Part shown: positions 25,133 to 32,823 of the stretch, piece after piece
How the letters are laid out: every line of letters begins with the position of its first letter
Position numbering within the stretch: position 1 is the stretch's first letter
Origin: DASUPK01 sp963695675
GTDB lineage: Bacteria > Actinomycetota > Thermoleophilia > Solirubrobacterales > 70-9
DNA length: 64,000 bases
Assembly (NCBI GenBank): GCA_963695675.1
Contig: CAVOGY010000002.1
Location: 62,001-126,000 of the forward strand
Direction: 5' to 3'
Notes under the pieces: model-generated
The model's database searches: none
Told to the model about the DNA's origin: nothing
The model's input: only the letters and a program-made list of their open reading frames with translations
Translations under genes and position numbers: made by a program

Positions 25133-26080
25133 GTGAAGGCTATTCAGATCGAGGAGTTCGGCGGCCCGGAGGTGCTCAAGGTCGCCGAGGTTCCCGACCC
25201 CGAACCGGGCGACGGCCAGGTCGTGGTGAACGTGGCCCGCGCCGGGATGAACTTCGCGGATACGCACGCCATCCGCAACGAATACCTCGCCGAGCAGACC
25301 CTGCCGCTGATCCCAGGCGCGGAGATCAGCGGCACGACGCCCGACGGGCGCCGGGTGGCGGGGATGGTCGGCAACGGGGGATACGCGCAGAAGGTCGCCG
25401 TTCCCGAGGCGTGGCTGGTCCCACTTCCGGACGAGGTCAGCGACGACCAGGCCGCCGCACTGCTGCTGCAGGGCCTGACGGCGCATGCGCTGCTCCACTA
25501 CTGCGCCCACATCGAGGAGGGCGAGACGGTCGTGATCGAGGCCGCGGGGGGTGGTACCGGGACGCTCGCCGTCCAGCTCGCCAAGCGAGCCGGCGCCCGG
25601 GTGATCGGGCTGGCCTCCAGCGAGGAGAAACGGGCGCTCGCCGAGCGGCTCGGAGCGGACGCTACGGCGGACTCTCGCGCTGACGATCTGAAGGAGGCCG
25701 TCCTCGAGGCGAATGGCGGCAACCGTGTGGACGTGGTGCTCCATATGAGCGGCACCGGCTTCGATGCCGAGCTGCATGCGCTCGGCTCGCTGGGGCGGAT
25801 CGTGGCGTTCGGGAACGCAGCCCGTCATCCGAATCAGGTGGCGACGAACTACCTGCTGCAAACCTCCAAGTCCGTGATCGGTTTCTGGCTGGTTCCGCTG
25901 ATCGCCCAGAAGCGGGACCTGATCAGGTCGATGACCGCCGACCTGCTCGGAGCGGTCGCCTCCGGCGAGCTCGAGGTGGTGATCGGCGGCGTCTATCCGC
26001 TGAGCGAGGCGGCGCGTGCCCACACGGAGATGCAGGAGCGCCGCACCAGCGGCAAGCAGCTCCTCGATCCCTCGGCCTGA
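25133..26080 (+). CDS. NADPH:quinone oxidoreductase (zinc-type MDR family)
   Basis: A 315-residue medium-chain reductase from GTG 25133. It starts MKAIQIEEFGGPEVLKVAEVP, with NFADTHAIRNEY (about residue 42), LPLIPGAEISG and the NADPH motif EAAGGGTGTLAVQLAKRAGA (about 140). The zinc-binding cysteines of alcohol dehydrogenases are absent, as in quinone oxidoreductases. The following helicase start overlaps its TGA by one base, indicating an operon. Confidence 0.85.
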   Translation: MKAIQIEEFGGPEVLKVAEVPDPEPGDGQVVVNVARAGMNFADTHAIRNEYLAEQTLPLIPGAEISGTTPDGRRVAGMVGNGGYAQKVAVPEAWLVPLPDEVSDDQAAALLLQGLTAHALLHYCAHIEEGETVVIEAAGGGTGTLAVQLAKRAGARVIGLASSEEKRALAERLGADATADSRADDLKEAVLEANGGNRVDVVLHMSGTGFDAELHALGSLGRIVAFGNAARHPNQVATNYLLQTSKSVIGFWLVPLIAQKRDLIRSMTADLLGAVASGELEVVIGGVYPLSEAARAHTEMQERRTSGKQLLDPSA

Positions 26081-27522
26081 TGCCTGAAAACCTCGGCACC
26101 AAGGAGGCGGCGACCTCCTTCGCGGACCTAGGTCTGTCCGAGGGGCTGCTGCAGACGTTGGATGAGCTCGGTTACGTCGAGCCCACCCCGATCCAGGCGC
26201 AGGCCATCCCCGAGCTGCTCGACGGCCATGACGTGATCGGCCAGGCCCAGACCGGGAGCGGCAAGACTGCGGCCTTCGGCCTGCCGATGCTCGAGTACAT
26301 CGACCCGCAGAGCGAGGAGACGCAGGCGATCGTGCTGACGCCGACCCGTGAGCTCTGCATCCAGGTGACGCAGGCGCTTCGGGCGTACGCCGAGCACCTG
26401 GAGGGCGTGAGCGTGGTCGCGGTCTTTGGGGGTGCCCCGATCCGCGATCAGCAGGCGCGCCTGCGCTCCGGGGCCCAGATCGTGGTCGCCACCGTCGGCC
26501 GCATGATGGATCTGATCTCCCGGCAGTCGCTGGTCCTGACCGCCGCGCGCTATGTCGTCCTCGACGAGGCGGATGAGATGCTCGACCTGGGGTTCATCGA
26601 GGACGTCGAGCGGATTCTGCGGATGAGCCCGAGTGGGCGCCAGACGCTGCTCTTCTCGGCGACGATCCCGGAGCCGGTCGCGAGGCTCGCCCAGCAATAC
26701 ATGTACGACCCGGTCACGATCAGGGTGACGCCCAAGAAGCTCACCGTCGACTCGGTTGAGCAGGCCTACGTGATGGTCGAGCCGCGCAAGAAGCTCGAGC
26801 GGCTGGTGGAGGTGCTCAGGGCCGAGGAGCCCGAGCAGGCGATCATCTTCGTGCGCACCAAGATCGGTGCCGCGCGCCTCGGCAAGCAGCTGGCGGACGG
26901 GGGGCTGCGGGTGAAGGCTCTGCATGCCGACCTCAGCCAGGGTCAGCGCGACGGCGTGATGATCTCGTTCAAGGAGCACAAGACACCGCTCCTGGTCGCG
27001 ACCGACATCGCCGCGCGCGGACTCGACATCGAGCACGTCACCCACGTGATCAATTACGACCTGCCCAACAACCCCGAGATCTACGTCCATCGCATCGGCC
27101 GCACCGGCCGGGTCGGCCGCACCGGAAGGGCGATCACCTTCGCCACTGCCAAGCAGCAGGGCGAGCTGAAGGGGATCGAGCGAGTCATCAAGGTCCCTAT
27201 CGGCGAGTGGGAGCCACCCGAGGAACGCCTGGAGCACGCCCCCACGCCGAGGCACCGCGAGGGCCCACCGCCTGAGGCGGTCGACGGGACGGTGAAGCTG
27301 TTCGTCAACCGCGGCAGGCGCGGAGGGATCAGCGAAGAGGACCTCAACTGGGCGATCGTCGAGGGCGCCGTCGTGCCCAAGGAAGCAATCCGCTCGATCA
27401 GGGTCCTCGAGCGCTTCTCATTCGTCGAGGTCGCCGCCGATCAGGCCGAGCGGACCGTGGAATACCTCGACGGGACGAAGCTGAAGGGCAAGCAGATCCG
27501 GATGGAGATCGCCCGGAGCTAG
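26080..27522 (+). CDS. DEAD-box RNA helicase with C-terminal DbpA-like RNA-binding domain
   Basis: A 480-residue ATP-dependent RNA helicase. Motifs in order: Q motif (PTPIQAQAIPELL), motif I AQTGSGKT (about residue 58), PTRELC, DEADEMLDLGF (about 162), SATIPEP, and in the second RecA lobe TDIAARGLDIEHV and HRIGRTGRVGRTGR. Residues about 400-478 (VKLFVNRGRRGGISEEDLNW) form an RRM-like domain as in CsdA/DbpA, helicases that help ribosome assembly and cold growth. It overlaps the upstream oxidoreductase by one base and is convergent with the response regulator. Confidence 0.92.
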   Translation: MPENLGTKEAATSFADLGLSEGLLQTLDELGYVEPTPIQAQAIPELLDGHDVIGQAQTGSGKTAAFGLPMLEYIDPQSEETQAIVLTPTRELCIQVTQALRAYAEHLEGVSVVAVFGGAPIRDQQARLRSGAQIVVATVGRMMDLISRQSLVLTAARYVVLDEADEMLDLGFIEDVERILRMSPSGRQTLLFSATIPEPVARLAQQYMYDPVTIRVTPKKLTVDSVEQAYVMVEPRKKLERLVEVLRAEEPEQAIIFVRTKIGAARLGKQLADGGLRVKALHADLSQGQRDGVMISFKEHKTPLLVATDIAARGLDIEHVTHVINYDLPNNPEIYVHRIGRTGRVGRTGRAITFATAKQQGELKGIERVIKVPIGEWEPPEERLEHAPTPRHREGPPPEAVDGTVKLFVNRGRRGGISEEDLNWAIVEGAVVPKEAIRSIRVLERFSFVEVAADQAERTVEYLDGTKLKGKQIRMEIARS

Positions 27523-27911
27523 TCCGGGCCCGAGTCCGAGTCCGAGTTAGCGACGAGCTCCTCGATCTTCGCGATCAGGTCCTCCCACTCGAACGGCTTG
27601 GGGATGCAGTCGGATGCCCCCAGCGAGCGCATCCGATCCGGCTCCTGCGCGTCGAGATGGGCCGAGATCATCAGGACCGGGGTCTTCGATCCAGATTCCC
27701 GCAGCTGCTGCAGCACCTCGATCCCGGACATGTTGGGCATCATCGCGTCGAGCAGGATGACGTCGGGCTCGCCCGAATCGGCGTTCCTGAGACGCTCGAG
27801 GGCCTCGAACCCGTCGGTGGCGGTGAGGACCTCGTAGCCCTCCATCTCCAGGCGTCGCTCGAGCATCAGCAGAACGGTCTCGGAGTCGTCCGCGACGAGT
27901 AGGCGTGTCAA
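27519..27911 (-). CDS. Single-domain response regulator
   Basis: A 130-residue receiver-only protein from GTG/ATG 27911. The acidic pocket is DDSE near residue 8, the phospho-acceptor Asp is in VILLDAMMPNMSG (about residue 55), the Ser switch is in MISAHL and the Lys in IPKPFEWEDL. There is no DNA-binding domain, so it either acts by protein contact or passes phosphate on. It overlaps the histidine kinase stop by four bases, making the pair an operon and likely partners. Confidence 0.9.
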   Translation of the reverse strand: MTRLLVADDSETVLLMLERRLEMEGYEVLTATDGFEALERLRNADSGEPDVILLDAMMPNMSGIEVLQQLRESGSKTPVLMISAHLDAQEPDRMRSLGASDCIPKPFEWEDLIAKIEELVANSDSDSGPD

Positions 27912-29416
27912 GTGGCGGCTCCGGCCTTCGTCCTGGTGGCCGGCGCCGTCCCCCCTGGCCGTCCATTGGCGATCGGCAGCACGAAGCGAAAGGTAGCGCC
28001 CTTGCCGGGAGTCGAGGTGGCCGAGATCGAGCCGCCGTGCAGCTCGACGAGCGATTTGGCGATGGCGAGGCCGAGCCCGGTACCGCCGATCTCCTGGGTA
28101 TCGCCGCTCTGGGCCCTCCAGAAGCGGTCGAAGACCTGGTCGAGCTCCTCCTCGCCGAGTCCGGGCCCGTTGTCAGAAACCGCGAACTCGACCTGATCTC
28201 CGATCCGGGTTGCCGCAAGCTGCACCTGAGCGCCCTCGGGGGCGTACTTGTTGGCGTTGGTGAGCAGGTTGGCGAGCACCTGGGCGATCCGGTCGGCGTC
28301 GGCGTCGACGTCCGGCAGGTCCTTCTCGACGCTCACCGTGAAGCGCTGGTCCTTCTCGTCGAAGTGCTGGCGCATCTGCCTGCCCACCCGCTGCGCCAGC
28401 GCCCGCACCGACGTGGGCTTCGGCTCGATCCGGAGCTTGCCGGCGTCGCTGCGAGCTAGATCGAGGAGGTCGTTGATCATCTTCTGCAGCTGCGTCGAGC
28501 TCTCGGCGATCACCTCCGCGGCCTCGAACTGGCGGGTATTCAGCGACTCTCGCTGCGCGGTGAGCATCTCGGCGAATCCCTTGACCACCGTCACCGGCGT
28601 GCGCAGCTCGTGCGAGACGGTGAGCACGAAGTCGTCCTTCATCCGCTCGACCCGGTCCCGCTCGCGCGCGTCCCGCTCGAGGGAGTTGGCCATTTCATTG
28701 AAGGCCCGGCCGAGGGTCGCGATCTCGACGGGCCCGCCGACCTCGACTCGCGTCTTGAGGTCGCCGCCCGCGAGGCGGCGCGCCCCCTCGACCAGGCGGC
28801 CGAGCGGTGCCCGCATCGAGTTGATCAGTCCGGAGAAGAGGATCAGCGCGGCGAGTAGCGCCCCTGCCAGGCCCGCCGCCACCAGCAGGGTGGTGTTGCG
28901 CGTCTCGCTCCGCGCATGGTCGCGGGAGGAGTCACGCGCGTCGCGCGCCGCCGCTGCCAGTCCCTCGCTGCTGTTGGTCACGGCCGAGGTCAGCCGGCGC
29001 TCGACCGGTACTGGTGGGATCTTCCCGTGAACCAGCGGCTCGGCCACCGCCCGCCGCCAGGCTGCCTCGTTGGCCACGAGCTGATCGAGATTCGCGGCTG
29101 GCACCGTGTCGGTCCCGGTCAGATCCCGGGCGCGATCGACGGCGTCCGCGAAGCTGGCGGAGGCACGGTTGAGCTCGGCCTGCCTCGGCGGCTGGTGGGT
29201 GGTCGCGGGCCGCGTCGCAGCCTGCTCGAGGATGAAGGCCGATCGCAGGCGCTCGCTCTCCAGCTCGAGCTGAAAGTAGCGGGTGATGTCGTCCTCGTAG
29301 TTGACCCGTACCTGAAACAGTCGTCCCACCCCGAGCAGCGAGACGAGCAGAAGCAGGGCGAACAGAATCAGGAAGCCGATTCGCAGGCGCGCGGTCAGTG
29401 AGGGGTTGAATCTCAT
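27908..29416 (-). CDS. Membrane sensor histidine kinase
   Basis: A 502-residue kinase from ATG 29416. Membrane helices lie at about residues 11-32 and 172-195, enclosing an extracytoplasmic helical sensor rich in Arg/Glu. A HAMP domain (about 196-250) leads to the HisKA H-box VSHELRTPVTVVKGFAEM (about 270) and the ATPase domain with LLTNANKYAPEG, VSDNGPGLGEEEL and GTGLGLAIAKSLVELHGG. It should phosphorylate the single-domain regulator encoded next. The divergent gene at 29463 for a secreted Asn-rich protein may be its target or partner. Confidence 0.92.
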   Translation of the reverse strand: MRFNPSLTARLRIGFLILFALLLLVSLLGVGRLFQVRVNYEDDITRYFQLELESERLRSAFILEQAATRPATTHQPPRQAELNRASASFADAVDRARDLTGTDTVPAANLDQLVANEAAWRRAVAEPLVHGKIPPVPVERRLTSAVTNSSEGLAAAARDARDSSRDHARSETRNTTLLVAAGLAGALLAALILFSGLINSMRAPLGRLVEGARRLAGGDLKTRVEVGGPVEIATLGRAFNEMANSLERDARERDRVERMKDDFVLTVSHELRTPVTVVKGFAEMLTAQRESLNTRQFEAAEVIAESSTQLQKMINDLLDLARSDAGKLRIEPKPTSVRALAQRVGRQMRQHFDEKDQRFTVSVEKDLPDVDADADRIAQVLANLLTNANKYAPEGAQVQLAATRIGDQVEFAVSDNGPGLGEEELDQVFDRFWRAQSGDTQEIGGTGLGLAIAKSLVELHGGSISATSTPGKGATFRFVLPIANGRPGGTAPATRTKAGAAT

Positions 29417-29462
29417 CTTTTTTGAGGATCCCTTTTGCGTACACTACGGCGCGGGGATCGTC

Positions 29463-30089
29463 ATGGGAAAAGGATTGCTTGCGTGGTGGCGCCGCCGGAT
29501 TGTGGCGCGAGGAGTGGCCGGAGGGGTACTGCTTGCCGTTCCGGTCGCGGTCGCAGCCCTGATCGGGTTCGGCTTCTCGGGGGGCTTCGGCGGCATCGTC
29601 AGCGGCCTCGCTGCGGTTGGCGGCGGCCCTGCGGCCGACACCATTCCCGCCTCCGCCCAGACTGAGGCTGGTGATCGGAGCGGGAGCGACCCGAGCGGGA
29701 CCGACGCCGCGAGCAGCGACTTGAGCCGGGCGATGGTGGACCTGGGCGTTCGGCGCGGCGCAGGTGGCTCAGGTGGGGGCTCGACGACGGGCTCTCAGAC
29801 GACCACGACCACCGGCGCAGGTGGTGGTGGTGGCGGTGGTGGTGGTACGAGTGGGACCGGGACGACGACCGGGAGTGGCACCGCCGACACTGTGAACAAC
29901 GTGAACAACACCGTCGATAGCGTGAACAACACCGTGAATGACACCACCAGCACGGTCAACGACACCGTCAACGGCACCGTGGACAGCGCGAGCGGGACGG
30001 TGAACGGCACCGTCGACAACACCGTCAACGGAGTCAGCAACACCGTCAACGGGGTCAGCACCACGGTCAACGGCCTGCTCGGCCAGTAG
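29463..30089 (+). CDS. Secreted Asn/Thr/Gly-rich repeat protein
   Basis: A 208-residue protein from ATG 29463 (an upstream in-frame TTG at 29406 overlaps the kinase start and is not preferred). The N terminus has a basic stretch WWRRRIVAR and a membrane helix (GVLLAVPVAVAALIGFGF); a Ser/Asp-rich part, a Gly tract of nine and then about twelve short repeats of the type NTVN, NTVD, GTVN follow to the C-terminal GLLGQ. No catalytic motif. It looks like a surface-exposed or secreted low-complexity protein. A -10-like TACACT is at 29440. Divergent from the sensor kinase. Confidence 0.65.
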   Translation: MGKGLLAWWRRRIVARGVAGGVLLAVPVAVAALIGFGFSGGFGGIVSGLAAVGGGPAADTIPASAQTEAGDRSGSDPSGTDAASSDLSRAMVDLGVRRGAGGSGGGSTTGSQTTTTTGAGGGGGGGGGTSGTGTTTGSGTADTVNNVNNTVDSVNNTVNDTTSTVNDTVNGTVDSASGTVNGTVDNTVNGVSNTVNGVSTTVNGLLGQ

Positions 30090-30110
30090 GGCGCGTCAAA
30101 CTTCCGCGGG

Positions 30111-30959
30111 TTGCTCGCCCTAGCGATCAGCCTCGCCTCCGCGGCCTCGTGGGGGGTCTCGGACTTCCTCGGTGGGCTCCAGAGCCGGCGTCTGCCGGTG
30201 CTCGGCGTGCTCGCGATCTCGCAGCCGGCTGGCCTGCTGCTGATCGCGCTGCTCATCCTCCTGACCGGAGCGGACCCGATCTCGGCGGACAAGCTCGCCA
30301 TCGCCTTTCTGGCGGGAGCCGCCTCGCTGGGGGGTCTGGCCGCCTACTACGCAGCCATGGCGATGGGCACGGTCAGCGTTGTCGCGCCAATCGCGGCACT
30401 TGGCGTCGTCGTGCCGGTGGTCGTCGGGCTCGCCCAGGGTGAGTCCCCCGCGGCCATCCAGCTCGCCGGGCTCGTGACGGCGATTGCCGGAGTGGTCATT
30501 CTCAGCTACGAGGAGCGACCCGAGCACGTCGACCGCGCCCGCGTTGCGCGGCTCTCGATCGTCCTGGCGATCGTCGCCGGCCTCGGGTTCGGTGTGTTCT
30601 TCACCGGGCTCGACGCGGCCGCCGCCGACCGGCCGGGGTGGGCGATCCTCGCCGTCCGCTTCGGCGGCCTGGCCACGGTCGCGGCCGCCCTGCTGGTCGT
30701 GCGGCCCCGCATCGAGGGCGTCGGCGCGGCCTGGCCGGTGCTGATCGCGATCGGCGTCTTCGATGCGCTCGCCAACGCTCTCTTCGCCGTGGCGTCGACC
30801 AAGGGCCTGCTTCCGGTGGTGGCCGTCGGCGGCTCGATGTACCCGGCCTTCACGGTCGCCCTCGCCCACGGCGTGCTGGGAGAGCGGCTGGCCACGATCC
30901 AGTGGGCAGGTGTTGTCCTGGCGCTGACCGGCGTCGCGATGATCGCCGCGGGCAGCTAG
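30111..30959 (+). CDS. EamA/DMT-family transporter
   Basis: A 282-residue protein from TTG 30111 with ten predicted membrane helices in two EamA halves: LALAISLASAASWGVSDFLGG at the start and VLALTGVAMIAAGS at the end, with PVVVGLAQGESPAAIQLAG at the middle junction. Members export or import small metabolites; which one is not visible. It begins 21 bases after the Asn-rich protein and could share its transcript. Confidence 0.85.
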   Translation: MLALAISLASAASWGVSDFLGGLQSRRLPVLGVLAISQPAGLLLIALLILLTGADPISADKLAIAFLAGAASLGGLAAYYAAMAMGTVSVVAPIAALGVVVPVVVGLAQGESPAAIQLAGLVTAIAGVVILSYEERPEHVDRARVARLSIVLAIVAGLGFGVFFTGLDAAAADRPGWAILAVRFGGLATVAAALLVVRPRIEGVGAAWPVLIAIGVFDALANALFAVASTKGLLPVVAVGGSMYPAFTVALAHGVLGERLATIQWAGVVLALTGVAMIAAGS

Positions 30960-30966
30960 CGGCGAC

Positions 30967-31052
30967 CAGGCCGCCCTGCTATGAGCGAGGGGCGGAGCCC
31001 CGAGCGGTTGTGCTGGGCGGCCGCTTGTCGCCGCGACCTGGTGGCGAAGCCG
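30967..31052 (+). repeat. Repeat family 2, copy 2
   Basis: Outer arms GGCCGCCC and GGGCGGCC pair, with an inner hairpin GGGGC-gga-GCCCC, and the element ends CGCGACCTGGTGGCGAAGCCG. It matches 36551-36638 and the flanks of 11200-11317. The stop codon and roughly the last 24 codons of the HAD gene are inside it. Confidence 0.7.
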
Positions 31053-31683
31053 TCAACGTAAGCCCGGTCAGCTCCGCGAGCTTGGCGATCGTCTCGGCGG
31101 CGTTACGGTGTCGCACCACCGTCATGCCCACCGCCTCCGCGCCCTCGCAGTTCTCCCGCAGATCGTCCACGAAGATGCACTCCCCAGGCTCCACGTGGAG
31201 CCGGTCAGCCGCGAGCCGGTAGATCTCCGGCTGAGGCTTGTGCAGGCCGACCTCCGCCGAGATCACGGCCGTGTCGAACAGCTCCGCGAGCAGCCTGCGG
31301 TCGTAATGGTCGGTGCTCCAGGAGTTGGAGATCAGACCGGTGAGCAGCCCCGCGCCTCGAATCTCCCTGACGGCGGCGACCATCGGCTCGTCCGGCTTCA
31401 TTCCCGCGAACATGCTGTCGATCAAACCCTCGGGGTCTCGCAACCCGAGGCGACGTCCTAACTTGGTCTCGAACTCGCCCTCGGTGAGGGCGCCGGTCTC
31501 CAGTCCGCGAAGGTCGGCCAGAGCCTCGGGATCGTGGCGGAAGAGGTTCTTGATCGTGTCGGGCTGCAGTCCCTCGCTACGCAGGTATGCGGCAAAGCTG
31601 TCCCAGACGGAGGTGGTCAGGACCCCGCCGAAGTCGAAGAAGACGGCGCGAAAGCGCGTTTCGCTCACCACCATGTTCCCCAT
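30979..31683 (-). CDS. HAD-family hydrolase, ACAD10-like phosphatase
   Basis: A 234-residue HAD-superfamily protein from ATG 31683 (a second ATG at 31674 is possible). Motif I is FFDFGGVLTTS (about residue 15), with Asp nucleophile but Gly in place of the second Asp, as in soluble-epoxide-hydrolase-type HADs; motif II is LISNSW, motif III Lys in GLHKPQPEIY, motif IV VDDLRENCEGA. The last 24 or so residues (SPPGRGDKRPPSTTARG) are translated from repeat family 2 and are not part of the fold. The neighbours are a kinase-like and an acyl-CoA dehydrogenase gene, the other two domains of ACAD10. Confidence 0.82.
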   Translation of the reverse strand: MGNMVVSETRFRAVFFDFGGVLTTSVWDSFAAYLRSEGLQPDTIKNLFRHDPEALADLRGLETGALTEGEFETKLGRRLGLRDPEGLIDSMFAGMKPDEPMVAAVREIRGAGLLTGLISNSWSTDHYDRRLLAELFDTAVISAEVGLHKPQPEIYRLAADRLHVEPGECIFVDDLRENCEGAEAVGMTVVRHRNAAETIAKLAELTGLTLTASPPGRGDKRPPSTTARGSAPRS

Positions 31684-31740
31684 GTCAGGCGAGGCGCCCC
31701 CGGAAGCGAAGCTGAGGAGGCGCCGTCATATGCTGGGGCC

Positions 31741-32799
31741 ATGGGCGAGGAGGCTAACGAGGGCGCAACCGCGGAGGCCCCCGAGGGGATCGATCGCACC
31801 GGGGTCGAGGGCTGGTTCGAGGCGAACGTTCCCGGGGTCGAGCTGCCGCTCGGCTTCGAGCGGATCTCCGGCGGGCGCTCCAACCTCACCTTCGGCGTCC
31901 GTGACGCGGCCGGCAACGCCTGGGCGCTCCGTCGCCCGCCTCTGGGCAAGCGCCTCGGCTCCGCCCACGACATGGCGCGCGAGCACCGCGTGATCGCCGC
32001 GCTTCAGGACACTCCCGTCCCGGTTCCGCCGGTGGTCAGCCTCTGCGAGGACGAGTCGGTGAACGGGGCGCCGTTCTACGTGATGGGTTTCGTCGAGGGC
32101 CCGATCCTGCGCACCGCCGAGGATGCCAAGGAGTTCGGCGAGGACGAGCGGCGCGCGATCGGCGAGCGGCTGGTCGACACGCTGGTCGCAATCCATCAGG
32201 TCTCGCCCGCCCAGGTGGGCCTCGGCGACCTGGGACGCAAGGAGGCGTACGTCGAGAGGCAGCTGCGGCGCTGGCAAGGTCAATGGGAGAAGTCCAAGAC
32301 CCGCGAGCTGCCGGCAGTCGACGACGTCCACGAGCGTCTCTCGGCCCGGATCCCGCGGCAGGGGACAGCGACGATCGTCCATGGCGACTACCGGCTCGAC
32401 AACATGATCCTCTCGCCGGCCGGCGAGATCTCCGCGGTTGTTGACTGGGAGCTCTGCACTCTCGGTGATCCGCTGGCCGATGTCGGGATGCTGCTGGTCT
32501 ACTGGTCCGAGGAGGGCGACGACTTCATGCCGCTGTTTGCTCCGGCCACGATCGCCCCCGGGTTCCCAAAGCGCGACGAGGTCAGGGAGCGCTACGCGGA
32601 GCGCTCCGGTCGCGACCTCGGCCAGATCGACTTCTTCATCGCCCTCGGCTACTGGAAGCTGGCGATCATCCTCGAGGGCGTTTACGCCCGCTACGCCTCC
32701 GGGCAGTACGGCAAGACGGACGAGGGGTTCCAGCAGTTCGCGAAGGTCGTCGAGCGCCTCGCGAACGCCGCGAACGAGGCAGCCAACCGCCTGCCGTAG
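31741..32799 (+). CDS. APH-family phosphotransferase, ACAD10/11-like kinase
   Basis: A 352-residue aminoglycoside-phosphotransferase-like kinase from ATG 31741. Key motifs are ISGGRSNLTFGV (nucleotide loop, about residue 38), the Lys/Arg-containing WALRRPPLG, the catalytic IVHGDYRLDNMIL (about 215) and the DWELCTLGDPLADVG metal-binding segment (about 238). This subgroup is related to the kinase domain of mammalian ACAD10/ACAD11, which phosphorylates hydroxyacyl-CoA before elimination. Drug resistance is unlikely. It is divergent from the HAD gene (57 bases) and convergent with an acyl-CoA dehydrogenase. Confidence 0.85.
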   Translation: MGEEANEGATAEAPEGIDRTGVEGWFEANVPGVELPLGFERISGGRSNLTFGVRDAAGNAWALRRPPLGKRLGSAHDMAREHRVIAALQDTPVPVPPVVSLCEDESVNGAPFYVMGFVEGPILRTAEDAKEFGEDERRAIGERLVDTLVAIHQVSPAQVGLGDLGRKEAYVERQLRRWQGQWEKSKTRELPAVDDVHERLSARIPRQGTATIVHGDYRLDNMILSPAGEISAVVDWELCTLGDPLADVGMLLVYWSEEGDDFMPLFAPATIAPGFPKRDEVRERYAERSGRDLGQIDFFIALGYWKLAIILEGVYARYASGQYGKTDEGFQQFAKVVERLANAANEAANRLP

Positions 32800-32823
32800 G
32801 CAAAAGCCAGGGAGCGACGACGA

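Noticed and set aside
29821..29850. GGT microsatellite as a phase-variable tract
   Set aside because: Unit length is three bases so slippage would not shift the frame; it only encodes the Gly tract of the repeat protein.
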